NCBI RefSeq assembly: GCF_007856155.1
Contig: NZ_CP042266.1
Location: 7,626,001-7,690,000 of the forward strand
From: Streptomyces qinzhouensis
GTDB taxonomy: Bacteria; Actinomycetota; Actinomycetes; Streptomycetales; Streptomycetaceae
Reading direction: 5' to 3'
Length of the DNA stretch: 64,000 nucleotides
Shown here one piece after another: positions 1 through 7,889 of this stretch (the first letter of the stretch is position 1; every line of letters begins with the position of its first letter). A model generated the notes under the pieces. That model was not told the DNA's origin, did not search any database, and worked only from the letters and a program-made list of their open reading frames with translations. A program made the translations under genes and the position numbers.

Positions 1-2
1 GG

Positions 3-1439
3 CGTCGCACATACGCTGATCAGCGGGAATGTTGTGGTCGGTGTGGCGCGGGGCCGCTTCCCCTGCGGAACGGTCGATGCCACGACTGCACTCGGCAGCG
101 CCTACAGCTGGGACCTGACACCGACGCCTCGACCTGGCGGCAACTTCGGTTTGCCGGACCGTCCTTGGCGAACGGCAGCACGATCCGTCGCGAGCACCTT
201 GCGGATCGCCTGGAGTTCAGTCCGCCAGCGGTACTTGAAGGTCAGGCGACGATCTTTGAGATGGAGCGGGACTGGCGCCCGCTGGCCGGAGCCCTGTTGC
301 CGACCCCACTACCGTCGGTGAAGGCTCTGCTGGCGGACTTCGCCCGGTACGCCACCGAGCACCGCTGGAGCCAGAAGGTCCACGAGCCCACCGCTCGGGT
401 TCTACGAGTGGCCGCCACCTGGCTGGGCGCCGAGACCGTCTTCCGCGAGGATGAGGTCCGGGCGATGCACCGCGTGTGCGGCGGCAAGGGTCGCATTCGC
501 GGGCTTGTCAGCTTCCTAGACCAACGCCAACAGCTCGTCCCCTCGCCGCCGCGGCGCGAGACCGGCGAGGCATTCGTCCAGCGCACCATCGCTGCCTGCC
601 CTCCACGCATCAGCGACGAACTCGGCACGTGGGTCGGGGTCTTGCGTGGCACCAGCAGGTCCCACCACCGCGTAACCAACTACGCCACCCTGCGCCGCTA
701 CCTCATCTACCTGGCCACGCCACTCGCTGACTGGACCACCCGCTACACCACTTTGCGCCAGGTGACGGAGGCTGACGTCACGGCCGCTGTCACCGCGGTC
801 AAAGGCCCACGCGCCCACGAGCGCGCTGTGGCGGTCCGGTCGCTCTTTCGAGCCCTGAAACACGCCAAGCTCGTCTTCGTCGACCCCACCCGTGGACTCC
901 GTATCACCCGTCAGGAACTGCTGCCCACAACCCTGGCTCCCGACCGGCTGGCCGGGCTCTTGGAGACCAGCTCCAACCCCGCTACCCGCCTGGTTCTCGC
1001 ACTGGTCGCCCTCCACGCAACCAGCGGCACCGAACTGCGCAACCTCGTCCTCTCCGACGTGCTGCTTACCCGACGGCATCTTCTGATCCGCCGCCCCCAC
1101 TACCGTCACGTCGTCCACCTCGACGACACCACAGCTGCCCTACTGCATGCCTGGCTCCGCTACCGCCATCAGCGTTGGCCACGCACCGTCAACTCGCACC
1201 TTCTGGTCACTCAACAGACCCCCAACGCGACCGATCCTGTCTCCGCCGACTACGTCTACAGGCGCCTCGATCCCGCCGGTCTGACTCTGCGCGCAGTTCG
1301 CGCCGACAGAATCCTGGACGAGGCCTGCGAGACCGAAGATCCCGTCCACCTCGTCCGTGTCTTCGGAATCTCCATCACCACTGCCATGAAATACATCCAC
1401 ACGGCCCACCCTCAGCGTGGCGGCCCAATTCCTCCATGA
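3..1439 (+). CDS. Tyrosine-recombinase-like protein, 5' partial, probably degenerate
   Basis: The frame is open from the left edge of the window, so the true start lies outside it; a TTG at 165 is the first usable internal start. The part before 165 encodes two CxxC pairs (CGRC and CHDC), a zinc-ribbon-like head seen on some actinobacterial integrase-like proteins. The rest has the layout of a phage-type integrase: a helical SAM-like core-binding region (about 170-240 counting from the TTG) and a C-terminal catalytic-like region ending in a YIH motif that could hold the nucleophilic tyrosine. The first catalytic arginine (usual GxRxxE) reads SGTELRNL, and the HxLR box reads LTLRAVR, so key residues look lost. 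It may be an inactive or diverged recombinase. The family call is by pattern only. Confidence 0.55.
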   Translation, partial: RRTYADQRECCGRCGAGPLPLRNGRCHDCTRQRLQLGPDTDASTWRQLRFAGPSLANGSTIRREHLADRLEFSPPAVLEGQATIFEMERDWRPLAGALLPTPLPSVKALLADFARYATEHRWSQKVHEPTARVLRVAATWLGAETVFREDEVRAMHRVCGGKGRIRGLVSFLDQRQQLVPSPPRRETGEAFVQRTIAACPPRISDELGTWVGVLRGTSRSHHRVTNYATLRRYLIYLATPLADWTTRYTTLRQVTEADVTAAVTAVKGPRAHERAVAVRSLFRALKHAKLVFVDPTRGLRITRQELLPTTLAPDRLAGLLETSSNPATRLVLALVALHATSGTELRNLVLSDVLLTRRHLLIRRPHYRHVVHLDDTTAALLHAWLRYRHQRWPRTVNSHLLVTQQTPNATDPVSADYVYRRLDPAGLTLRAVRADRILDEACETEDPVHLVRVFGISITTAMKYIHTAHPQRGGPIPP

Positions 1440-1587
1440 CAGGCGGGTGACCCTGAACTGAACCGAGGCTCAGAAGTTGTCACCGGCGGAGCCGGCTGAG
1501 CTGGCGGGTAGAGCTGGACGAGGCAGCCTGGTTGTCACCAACAAGGCATTCGATTTGTCACAAGTACTTGTTCGGCAACCCCTCCTG

Positions 1588-2133
1588 TCACGGAGAAATG
1601 ATGGCCGCCCAACCGGTGACGGCCACTACCTCCCGTGCGATGTCGACGATGAGCCGCCCGTCCGTCGCTACTCGCACAATGTCTTGAGGAGACCGCTGAT
1701 CCAGGAGCCTTGCCTTGCGGATACTTCCTTGCAGCTCCTTCTCCAGCTCTGAGCCGCGTTCACGGCCCACCAGCCGCTCGCGGGCGGTGGCGTCGGAAGC
1801 GGTGAGCAGGACTCGTGTGATCCGTACTCCACCCCCCATGGCACGTTCGAACATGCCCGCTGCCTCCGGCAGCACGCTCAGGGTGTTCGTGTAGATGAGA
1901 CGCCGGTATCCGCGCTGGGTGAAGTTAGCCCACACGGCAGTCAGATTGCTCTCGGTGATCTCCGCGCGGTGGGGGTCTCCCTCTGGTGCAGGATGCACCT
2001 GCCCCATGAAGTCACCATCGATGACCACGTGGGCGACGGCCGCGGAGCGCAGCAACGCCGAGACCTCCCACCCCACCGTCGTCTTGCCGACACCAGCTCG
2101 TCCACCGATAAGCAGTGCTTCTGCGTGATCCAT
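1588..2133 (-). CDS. P-loop nucleotide kinase-like ATP-binding protein
   Basis: A protein of about 181 residues starting at the ATG at 2133, chosen because the Walker A motif (GGRAGVGKTT) then falls near residue 10, as in small nucleoside or adenylylsulfate-type kinases; the frame stays open upstream to 2214. A VIDGDFMGQ segment follows about 40 residues later and could be a Walker B or substrate-binding aspartate region. An arginine-rich lid-like segment (ATARERLVGRERGSE) lies in the second half. The substrate cannot be told from the sequence. The gene stands alone, facing away from a decayed NUDIX gene. Many Streptomyces carry similar orphan ATP-binding proteins of unknown role. Confidence 0.65.
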   Translation of the reverse strand: MDHAEALLIGGRAGVGKTTVGWEVSALLRSAAVAHVVIDGDFMGQVHPAPEGDPHRAEITESNLTAVWANFTQRGYRRLIYTNTLSVLPEAAGMFERAMGGGVRITRVLLTASDATARERLVGRERGSELEKELQGSIRKARLLDQRSPQDIVRVATDGRLIVDIAREVVAVTGWAAIISP

Positions 2134-2235
2134 ACGGGCAGCCTGCCAGCGGGCGACCGTCTCAGGCGATGCAATATCGGACCGAGGGTGGCAATGACCC
2201 TGTCTATGTGACAACTAACGCGCTTCGGCTCATGA

Positions 2236-2775
2236 ACTCGTCCGTGCAGAGCACCTCGCCGCCCACCCACGCGCAGGTTCCCGCGACTGAGCGGCCAGAA
2301 ATCCGCGAACCCGCCTGCTTCGCCCGGCGGCAACGTCGAACACGGCGAGGACCTCGACGTCGCCCTTGCCCGCGAACTCACAGAGGAACTCCTCCTCGAC
2401 ACCGCCCTCGCCGAAGGCGGGGGCCTGCTTTGGGTCGTCGACCAGCGCGTCACCCGGCCCGGACCCACCCCGCCCCCGCGCAAGCTCCACCTGATCTACC
2501 GTTTCCACATCAGCCCCGGCGTCCTCGCCACGCTCGCCGAGCAGGAACTCGACGAGCTGCCCGACGGGAGCCACGAGGCAGGCGTAATCGAGTGGATCGA
2601 CTACCGCAGGACCGCCGAACTGCCGACCGTGCGGGGTGCACGTCCGAGATCCGTCCAGACCGTCAGCCAGGTCGCCGCCTGCTCCATGCCAGCCGAGCAC
2701 CGGCCACTTCTCCGTCGACACCGTCGTGCCGCTCAACGCATCTCCCAAGTCCGTGGTTGCACCGGAGAGACATGA
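2236..2775 (+). pseudogene. NUDIX hydrolase remnant lacking its 5' end
   Basis: Frame 1 is open from 2236 to a TGA at 2773-2775. It encodes a clear NUDIX box at 2326-2400: GGNVEHGEDLDV, then ALARELTEELLLD, matching Gx5Ex7REUxEExGU with L in the last GU pair. After it come the usual beta strands (LIYRFHIS) and an acidic VIEWIDYR segment. There is no ATG or GTG at a sensible place and the usual N-terminal strand before PGG is missing or unrecognisable, so this looks like a 5'-truncated gene. The family hydrolyses nucleoside diphosphates linked to other groups. The tail merges into sequence next to a transposase remnant, suggesting insertion-related decay. Confidence 0.6.
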
Positions 2776-2803
2776 TCACCCCGGCAGATTCCACGTAACT
2801 TTT

Positions 2804-2878
2804 AAAATGATCAAGCGGCAGATGTACGGACGCGCTGGCTTCAAGCTCCTGCGCAAGCGGGTACTGCTTGCCTCCTGA
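2804..2878 (+). pseudogene. C-terminal tail of an ISL3-type transposase
   Basis: The last 24 codons before the TGA at 2876-2878 read KMIKRQMYGRAGF followed by KLLRKRVLLAS, the usual ending of ISL3-family transposases. Nothing upstream belongs to a transposase, so only the 3' end of the element survives, between the NUDIX remnant and the DUF4259 gene. The call rests on recognition of this short C-terminal signature. Confidence 0.55.
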
Positions 2879-2932
2879 CCTCGCTGTCGGTGGCCAGTGC
2901 GAGGATCCCCAGACGGCCATGCGAGGAGAGAT

Positions 2933-3370
2933 ATGGGCACCTGGGACATCGGCCCCTTCGACAACGACACCGCCGCCGACTTCGCCGGTGACCTGGACGA
3001 GGCAGCACTGGAAGAACGCGAAGCCATGATCCGGAGCGTGCTCAAGCGTGCCGCCAGGCCTGCGGACTTCCTGGGTATCTACGACGGCGAGCGTGCAGTG
3101 GCCGCGGCGGCCCTGGTCGTCGCCCAGCATCCCGACGGCGAGCCGGCGTGCTCGAACTATGGCCCATCAGAGCAGCTACCAGAGTTGCCTGCAGACCTTC
3201 GAATGCTCACCGTCGACGCCCTGGACCAAGTGGTCTCCAACCGGTCTGAACTCGCAGAACAGTGGTCCGAAGCTGCGAACTGGTCGAAATGGCGACAGGA
3301 CATTACCCGTCTCCGCGACGTCCTTGACCCTCCGATCCCGCCACAAGAGGAAGCCCTCTTCGAAATCTAA
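2933..3370 (+). CDS. DUF4259 family protein
   Basis: A 145-residue protein beginning MGTWDIGPFDND, the hallmark start of the DUF4259 family (the GPFDND motif is nearly invariant). The ATG at 2933 is preceded by GAGGAGAG at a good distance, which decides the start over in-frame codons upstream. The middle is helical, with a conserved-looking YDGERAVAAAAL segment, and there is a W-rich stretch near residue 125 (ANWSKWR). No catalytic motif or membrane segment is visible. The function of the family is unknown; members are often isolated single genes in Streptomyces, as here. Confidence 0.8.
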   Translation: MGTWDIGPFDNDTAADFAGDLDEAALEEREAMIRSVLKRAARPADFLGIYDGERAVAAAALVVAQHPDGEPACSNYGPSEQLPELPADLRMLTVDALDQVVSNRSELAEQWSEAANWSKWRQDITRLRDVLDPPIPPQEEALFEI

Positions 3371-3606
3371 TCGGTGACCCACAGTCACGGACCACAGAAG
3401 TTGAGCCAGAACCGAATCTTGTACACATGACCACACTTCGACCACCGCGACCTCGGATGCTCACACTCCTTGAACACCGACCCCATCCCACGAACCAGGA
3501 CTTTGGAACTCACCGTTGCAACTCCTCCAGGACCGATGCTGACATTTTGCTGACTGTCAGCGCGCCCGAACGTCGCTGACCTGCAGTTATGCGAGCAGGG
3601 TTGGCT

Positions 3607-3771
3607 ATGTTCTGGAACTGGATCGGGCGGAGCAACGAGGAGATCGTTCAAGCGCGCCAGGACTGGATGGAAGGCACCCGCTTCGGCGAGGTGAAGGGCT
3701 ACGACGGCGACCCGCTGCCCGCCCCGGAACTGCCCCCGGGTCCGCTGAAGGTACGCGGGCGCGTGCGCTGA
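3607..3771 (+). CDS. Small hypothetical protein (54 aa)
   Basis: The start is the ATG at 3607 (MFWNWIGRSN), favoured over the upstream ATG at 3589 because the product then begins with an aromatic, compact segment. The protein has a tryptophan-rich head, a short helix (EEIVQARQDWMEG) and a proline-rich tail. Codon choice is strongly GC-ending, as in real Streptomyces genes. I recognise no family. It could be a small conserved protein or a chance ORF. Confidence 0.4.
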   Translation: MFWNWIGRSNEEIVQARQDWMEGTRFGEVKGYDGDPLPAPELPPGPLKVRGRVR

Positions 3772-4759
3772 CGTGGTCTTCTGTGCCGAAGGGGGTACTG
3801 GAACCCTGCGCCTCAGGCGGCTCCCCTGAAAGGCCGAAGGCGAGTGGAGCGTCCTCTCTCCAGAGGGGCGAATGAACGAGGGCGCCGTCTCCGCGTCCGG
3901 CCACCACTTCCCCGTTTCTCAGCCCTGGTCAAGTGGACCTGGATACAGCGCCATTCACAAGGGCGCAAAGATGCAGCACATGCAACACATCCGCGCTCCA
4001 TCCCCCCTGCACAGAAGGGAACTTCGGCGGATGTACTGAGTGGGAGGTACCCGCCGGGATCGGCCCCTCAATCCCGGCACTCGACCGAGGGCGGCACCTG
4101 TTCCGCGGTGCACCTCGGAGAGAGAGCAGCCGGTGCCGATCTCCCGTGCTGAAAGCGAAGTGAACAGGCATGTGGCAGTCATCCGTGTCCTGGTGCGCCG
4201 TCGCCCCGGCGACAGCACTACCCGCCGGCAGGGTTCCGGTAGCCGACGAACTCTGCGACCTTGACCGGCACTTGGTGTCTTGTTCGACGGCGCCGATGGT
4301 CGCGGCGGCGTTGAGCGCCGCGGGGCATCCAATGGTCAGGGGTCCGGTCCCCTTGCCGGAGGAAGGATCCGGCACCCCGACGATGCCGCGCACGTCGAGG
4401 CGCGGGACGCGTCCAGGGTCGTACGGCTCTCCCGGACCACCCTGCCCATGGACGAGCGACGAGGGCCGTTGACGCCCTCAAGTCCCGGTCCCCGCGGCTG
4501 ATCTCACCGCCGTGTGACGGCATCTGCTGCGCCGCCCGGAACCGCCGGACAGCGGTCGGGAAACGCGCCGAGGACGCCGGCCTCGCCCTCGTCGGCGTGC
4601 TCCAACGGCTCGCCGAACTCGGCTACCGGGACATCGGGACCGTCAGGACCACCGAGCGCGCCAAGACATCCAAGGAACCCATCCGCCCTCGTCTCCCGGC
4701 CCCGGCAGACCGGCTCAATCGATGCCTACAACGAGTTCACGACCAGCAAAGGCCGCATC
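3772..4759. other. Gene-poor stretch before the diterpene cyclases
   Basis: Nearly 1 kb with no convincing gene. It contains the inverted copy of the 172-bp element also found upstream of the NsdA-like regulator (3902-4074). Between about 4500 and 4700 one plus-strand frame (mod 1) has coding-like codon use ([18 protein letters not shown]), and between 4100 and 4390 one minus-strand frame does ([18 protein letters not shown]). Neither has a start with a ribosome-binding site and I recognise neither, so both may be gene debris. The cyclase promoter should lie at the right end. Confidence 0.5.
3902..4074 (-). repeat. Copy A of a duplicated regulator-upstream element
   Basis: Read on the minus strand, this segment aligns almost without gaps, at roughly three-quarters identity by eye, to 46886-47056, the region immediately upstream of the NsdA-like regulator gene. 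Shared blocks include CGGGTACCTCCC, GCGCGGATGTG, TGCGCCCTTGTGAA, GTCCACTTG and CGGGGAAGTGGTG. Similarity stops exactly where the regulator's GTG start codons lie in the other copy, so the regulator gene itself is absent here. It is either the leftover promoter of a lost regulator paralogue or a shared control region. Confidence 0.75.
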
Positions 4760-6238
4760 ATGATCCCACCACCCGATCTCACCCAGCGCGCGGCACACCT
4801 TCTCACCACGCTGGACTCCAACCCCACCAGCTCGAACACCTACAACACCGCGTTCATCGCCGGCCTGCGTGACGCCGCCGGAACCCCCTGGTTTCCCCAG
4901 GCTCTTGACTGGCTGCGCCGCCATCAGCACGCCGACGGTTCCTGGGGCGGCACACTCCCCGTGCCGGTCGACCGCCTGGTCTCGACCCTCGCCGCCGTGG
5001 CCGCCCTGGGCCAGTGCGGCGAGCCATGGGCCAAGAGCGCTGTCCAGGCCGGCGTGGACTACCTGTGGGGACACTCCGAGGACTGGCGCACCTCCCCCCA
5101 CCAGACGTCCGCCTTCGAACTGGCCGTGCCGTACCTGCTGGACCAAGGCCGCCGCGCGGGCCTGAACCTGCCGGCCGAGCGCTTCACTGACATCGAGCAA
5201 CTCCGCACCGCCAAACTCGGCAGGCTTCCCGCAGTACTGCCCAGCGACGCGCCTTCCCCCCTGCTGTACTCGGCCGAACTCGTCAGCCCGCAGCTCCTCG
5301 CCCGGCAGGCCGAGCGCTTCCAGGCCGAGGACGGAAGCATCGGCTGCTCACCGGCGGCCACAGCGGCCCTGTGCCGCCACGGCGACAACGCCGCCGCCGA
5401 GAGCTTCCTGCGCCGCCTCGCCGCACAGTCCCCCGACGGCGGCTTCCCCGAACTCGCCCCCATCGAGATCTTCATCCTCGGCTGGGCCCTCTATCCGATC
5501 GTCCGGGCCGGACTGCGCCCCGCCGGCATCGAACAGCACCTGGCGACGCTGCGCGCCATCCTCGACGCCGACGGTCTTGTCACCATGAGCGCGACCTTCC
5601 CGCTCCCCGACGCCGACGACACGGCCATGGCGATGACCATCCTCCACCGGGCGGGCACCGACGTCACGCCCTACCTGCCCCACCTGCTGACCTTCGAACG
5701 GGACAGCTACTTCACCTGCTACGAGTTCGAACGGGACGGCTCGGTGGCCGTCAACGCCCGGATCGCCGAAGCACTCGGTCCCGAGCCACAGCGCTATGCG
5801 CCCCAGATCGAGAAGGCCGCGGGATACATCGCCGACCATCGCATCGACGGCGCCTACTGGTACGACAAGTGGCATACCTCCCCGTACTACGCGACAGCGC
5901 ATGTCGCATTCGGCCTGGCCTCCACCGCACCGAAGCTCCTGGAAGCGACGGCACGGTGGCTGCGGGAAACCCAGCATCCCAACGGCTCGTGGGGAGCCGC
6001 TCAAGGACAGCCCGAGGAAACCGCATACGCCGTCCTCGCCCTCGATGCCCTCGTACAGGCCGGGCTCACGACGGACACCTCACCCCTGCCGCGGGCGTTC
6101 GCCTACCTCTGCCATCACCTCGACGACAACGACACGCAGTACGCCGAGATGTGGAACGGCCGAGGACTCTTCACCGCACCACACCTGACTCGGTCCGCGA
6201 TCATTTCCGCCCTTCATCTGGCAACCGCGTACCTGTAG
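4760..6238 (+). CDS. Class II diterpene cyclase (copalyl diphosphate synthase type)
   Basis: A 492-residue protein, the usual size of bacterial class II diterpene cyclases. The ATG at 4760 (MIPPPDL) is chosen because the sequence before it is not cyclase-like, although the ribosome-binding site is weak. The catalytic acid motif DxDD is present as DADD at residues 284-287 ([10 protein letters not shown]). Several QW-type repeats typical of the alpha-barrel fold are visible: [25 protein letters not shown] and [10 protein letters not shown]. The family protonates GGPP and cyclises it to a bicyclic labdadienyl or copalyl diphosphate without removing the diphosphate. There is no class I DDxxD motif, so a partner synthase is needed, and one follows 53 bp downstream. 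Product stereochemistry (ent, normal or other) cannot be read from the sequence. Confidence 0.88.
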   Translation: MIPPPDLTQRAAHLLTTLDSNPTSSNTYNTAFIAGLRDAAGTPWFPQALDWLRRHQHADGSWGGTLPVPVDRLVSTLAAVAALGQCGEPWAKSAVQAGVDYLWGHSEDWRTSPHQTSAFELAVPYLLDQGRRAGLNLPAERFTDIEQLRTAKLGRLPAVLPSDAPSPLLYSAELVSPQLLARQAERFQAEDGSIGCSPAATAALCRHGDNAAAESFLRRLAAQSPDGGFPELAPIEIFILGWALYPIVRAGLRPAGIEQHLATLRAILDADGLVTMSATFPLPDADDTAMAMTILHRAGTDVTPYLPHLLTFERDSYFTCYEFERDGSVAVNARIAEALGPEPQRYAPQIEKAAGYIADHRIDGAYWYDKWHTSPYYATAHVAFGLASTAPKLLEATARWLRETQHPNGSWGAAQGQPEETAYAVLALDALVQAGLTTDTSPLPRAFAYLCHHLDDNDTQYAEMWNGRGLFTAPHLTRSAIISALHLATAYL

Positions 6239-6291
6239 CCGGGTACCGGCAACCGGACACCTCCTGCACGACGGCCTTGGAGAGGATTCAC

Positions 6292-7311
6292 GTGCCTGAA
6301 AGTCCTTGGAAAGAGATCTGGTCGGATGACGTCAGCCGGCGACCCGTACCCCACGCAACGAACGTACACGTGGACGAGGTGCAGGAGCAGGCGCTTGAGT
6401 GGGCACGGGACATCGGAATCCTGGGCAGCGAGAAATTCCTCCAGGAGTGCGTGGACTACGGCTACGCACGCTGTGCGTCCCTGGCCTACCCGAACGCTTC
6501 TCTGGCCGACCTGTCCCTGGCGACCCGTTGGACGGTGTTCCTGTTTGCCCTCGATGTGCACACAGATGAGACACCTTACGACAGCCTCTCACCGGAGTAT
6601 CTGGCATTCCTCCGGAATATGGGGGCCATAGTATCCCGGAAGGCTGATTCCCCGATCGAGCCGGATTCCCTGAAATCCCCGTTCGGTGAGGCCCTTCTCG
6701 AACTCTGGGTCACATCACGCGCCCAGTTCAAAAATCCGGGCTGGGAACGGCGGTTCTCGCGCTACTTCCACGAATTCCAGAGTGCAATCCTCTGGGAAAT
6801 CGCACTGCGGAAAACAGGTGAGGTTCCAGACTATTTGACGTTCAGCTCCTACAAGCTGCGAGGTTGCGCAGCGCCGATCGGGGCCGGCCTAGTGGAGCTG
6901 TTCAGCCCGACAGCACTGCCGGATGCCATTCTGGACAGCTTCCTCATGGAGAACGTCCGGCTTCTCGCATGCGATCTGATCAGTATGGCCACGGATCTGG
7001 GATCTGTGCAACGGGAGCACGACTTCGAAGCCGTCCCCAACACTTTCACCAGTCTCCAGCACACCCTGGGCGCCACCTCCGATGCCACCGTCCTCCACTA
7101 CACCTCCATTTGGCATGCGCGTATGAATACGCTGCTGTCGATTCGAGATCGAATTGATCGGTTCTCTCCGTCCATGTGTGCACACGGACGACATCTCCCT
7201 GCCGTCGAGGATTACATCAATGAATTAATCCTCTGGCTGGGAGGCAGTATGGAATTCATCCATGAAAGCCACCGCTACAGCCCGGGCGTGGAAATATCGC
7301 TGGAGTCGTGA
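6292..7311 (+). CDS. Class I terpene synthase, partner of the class II cyclase
   Basis: A 339-residue protein from the GTG at 6292; the frame is open far upstream through the cyclase gene, but this GTG follows the cyclase stop by 53 bp with GGAGAGG-like sequence ahead of it. The first metal-binding motif reads DVHTDE (D88-E93) where most enzymes have DDxxDE. The second reads CDLISMATD (D at 228) in place of NDxxSxxxE. A C-terminal HRY (R328-Y329) matches the conserved RY pair. Size and spacing fit bacterial class I synthases that ionise a bicyclic diphosphate to a diterpene hydrocarbon or alcohol. A TTA codon at 7225 (residue 312) makes translation depend on the bldA tRNA. Codon use is less GC-biased than in the cyclase gene. 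The exact product is not predictable. Confidence 0.8.
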   Translation: MPESPWKEIWSDDVSRRPVPHATNVHVDEVQEQALEWARDIGILGSEKFLQECVDYGYARCASLAYPNASLADLSLATRWTVFLFALDVHTDETPYDSLSPEYLAFLRNMGAIVSRKADSPIEPDSLKSPFGEALLELWVTSRAQFKNPGWERRFSRYFHEFQSAILWEIALRKTGEVPDYLTFSSYKLRGCAAPIGAGLVELFSPTALPDAILDSFLMENVRLLACDLISMATDLGSVQREHDFEAVPNTFTSLQHTLGATSDATVLHYTSIWHARMNTLLSIRDRIDRFSPSMCAHGRHLPAVEDYINELILWLGGSMEFIHESHRYSPGVEISLES

Positions 7312-7326
7312 CCGTTCACTCGGTCA
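7309..7326 (+). terminator. Short hairpin at the end of the class I synthase
   Basis: TGACCG and CGGTCA form a perfect 6-bp stem with a 6-nt loop, overlapping the TGA stop codon at 7309-7311. There is no T-tract, so it is a weak candidate terminator or mRNA 3'-end stabiliser. Confidence 0.35.
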
Positions 7327-7889
7327 GTTCTCTCCACAGATCACATTCAGCGCGGCTCGCCGTCGGCGTCGACGAAGACTGCCGACGTGTCCCCTTCGAA
7401 GTGGAGGTTGACCTCGGAGTAGTCGCCCCACTCAGGCCGGACGGCCATCCACCTGGATTTCTGGTGGCCATCAGCCGGGACTCAACTGGCCGCACACCCG
7501 GACTCTGCCACGGTCGCCGACACCCGGCCGGATCGGCGGGCCACACAGTGGTCCGTTCGCTTTTGAAGGGTTCCTCCGGTGGGCCGGCATGACCTCGGGG
7601 TCGGGTCATCCGATCCGCCTGCCTCGGAGAGATCTGCCTCCGGCGAGCCGACCGGTCAGGCGGAGCGTGAAGAATCGCACGGGTGCACTACAGCCGCCCT
7701 TCGGCCGACTCGTCCTGCCGGGTGGCTGGTTCGGCGTCTTCTCCGGGCACCCGAGGGCTGGGATGCTTCAGTAGTCGGATCGTTACGTTCCGTAACTTTG
7801 TTCGAATCCCCCTGAGGCTTCGGGGGCCGTCCGCAGAGTTTGCTCCGTCTCACTCCAGAGCGTGCCCCGCCTGCTGGAGGGAAATTCCG
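7312..7889. other. Intergenic stretch between terpene synthase and sulfatase
   Basis: No full gene is supported. On the minus strand, 7347-7448 encodes a 33-residue end (MAVRPEWGDYSEV to FVDADGEPR, then TGA) with clean coding-type codons, which looks like the C-terminus of a lost gene of unknown family. The right end carries a palindrome at 7782-7796 and the ribosome-binding site of the sulfatase. Confidence 0.45.
7782..7796. promoter_or_regulatory. Palindromic operator-like site upstream of the sulfatase
   Basis: GTTACGTTCCGTAAC is a perfect inverted repeat with 6-bp arms and a 3-nt spacer, about 95 bp before the sulfatase start. It is AT-richer than its surroundings, as expected of a promoter or repressor site. 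No regulator gene adjoins the sulfatase, so the binding protein is unknown. Confidence 0.4.

Noticed and set aside
1560..1571. ACAAGTACTTGT, a perfect 12-bp palindrome downstream of the recombinase
   Set aside because: It is short, has no gene starting nearby on either side, and could arise by chance.
4760..7311. Naming the cyclase pair as ent-kaurene, pimaradiene or labdane synthases
   Set aside because: Motifs give class II and class I but not stereochemistry or product; no product-specific residue could be read with confidence.
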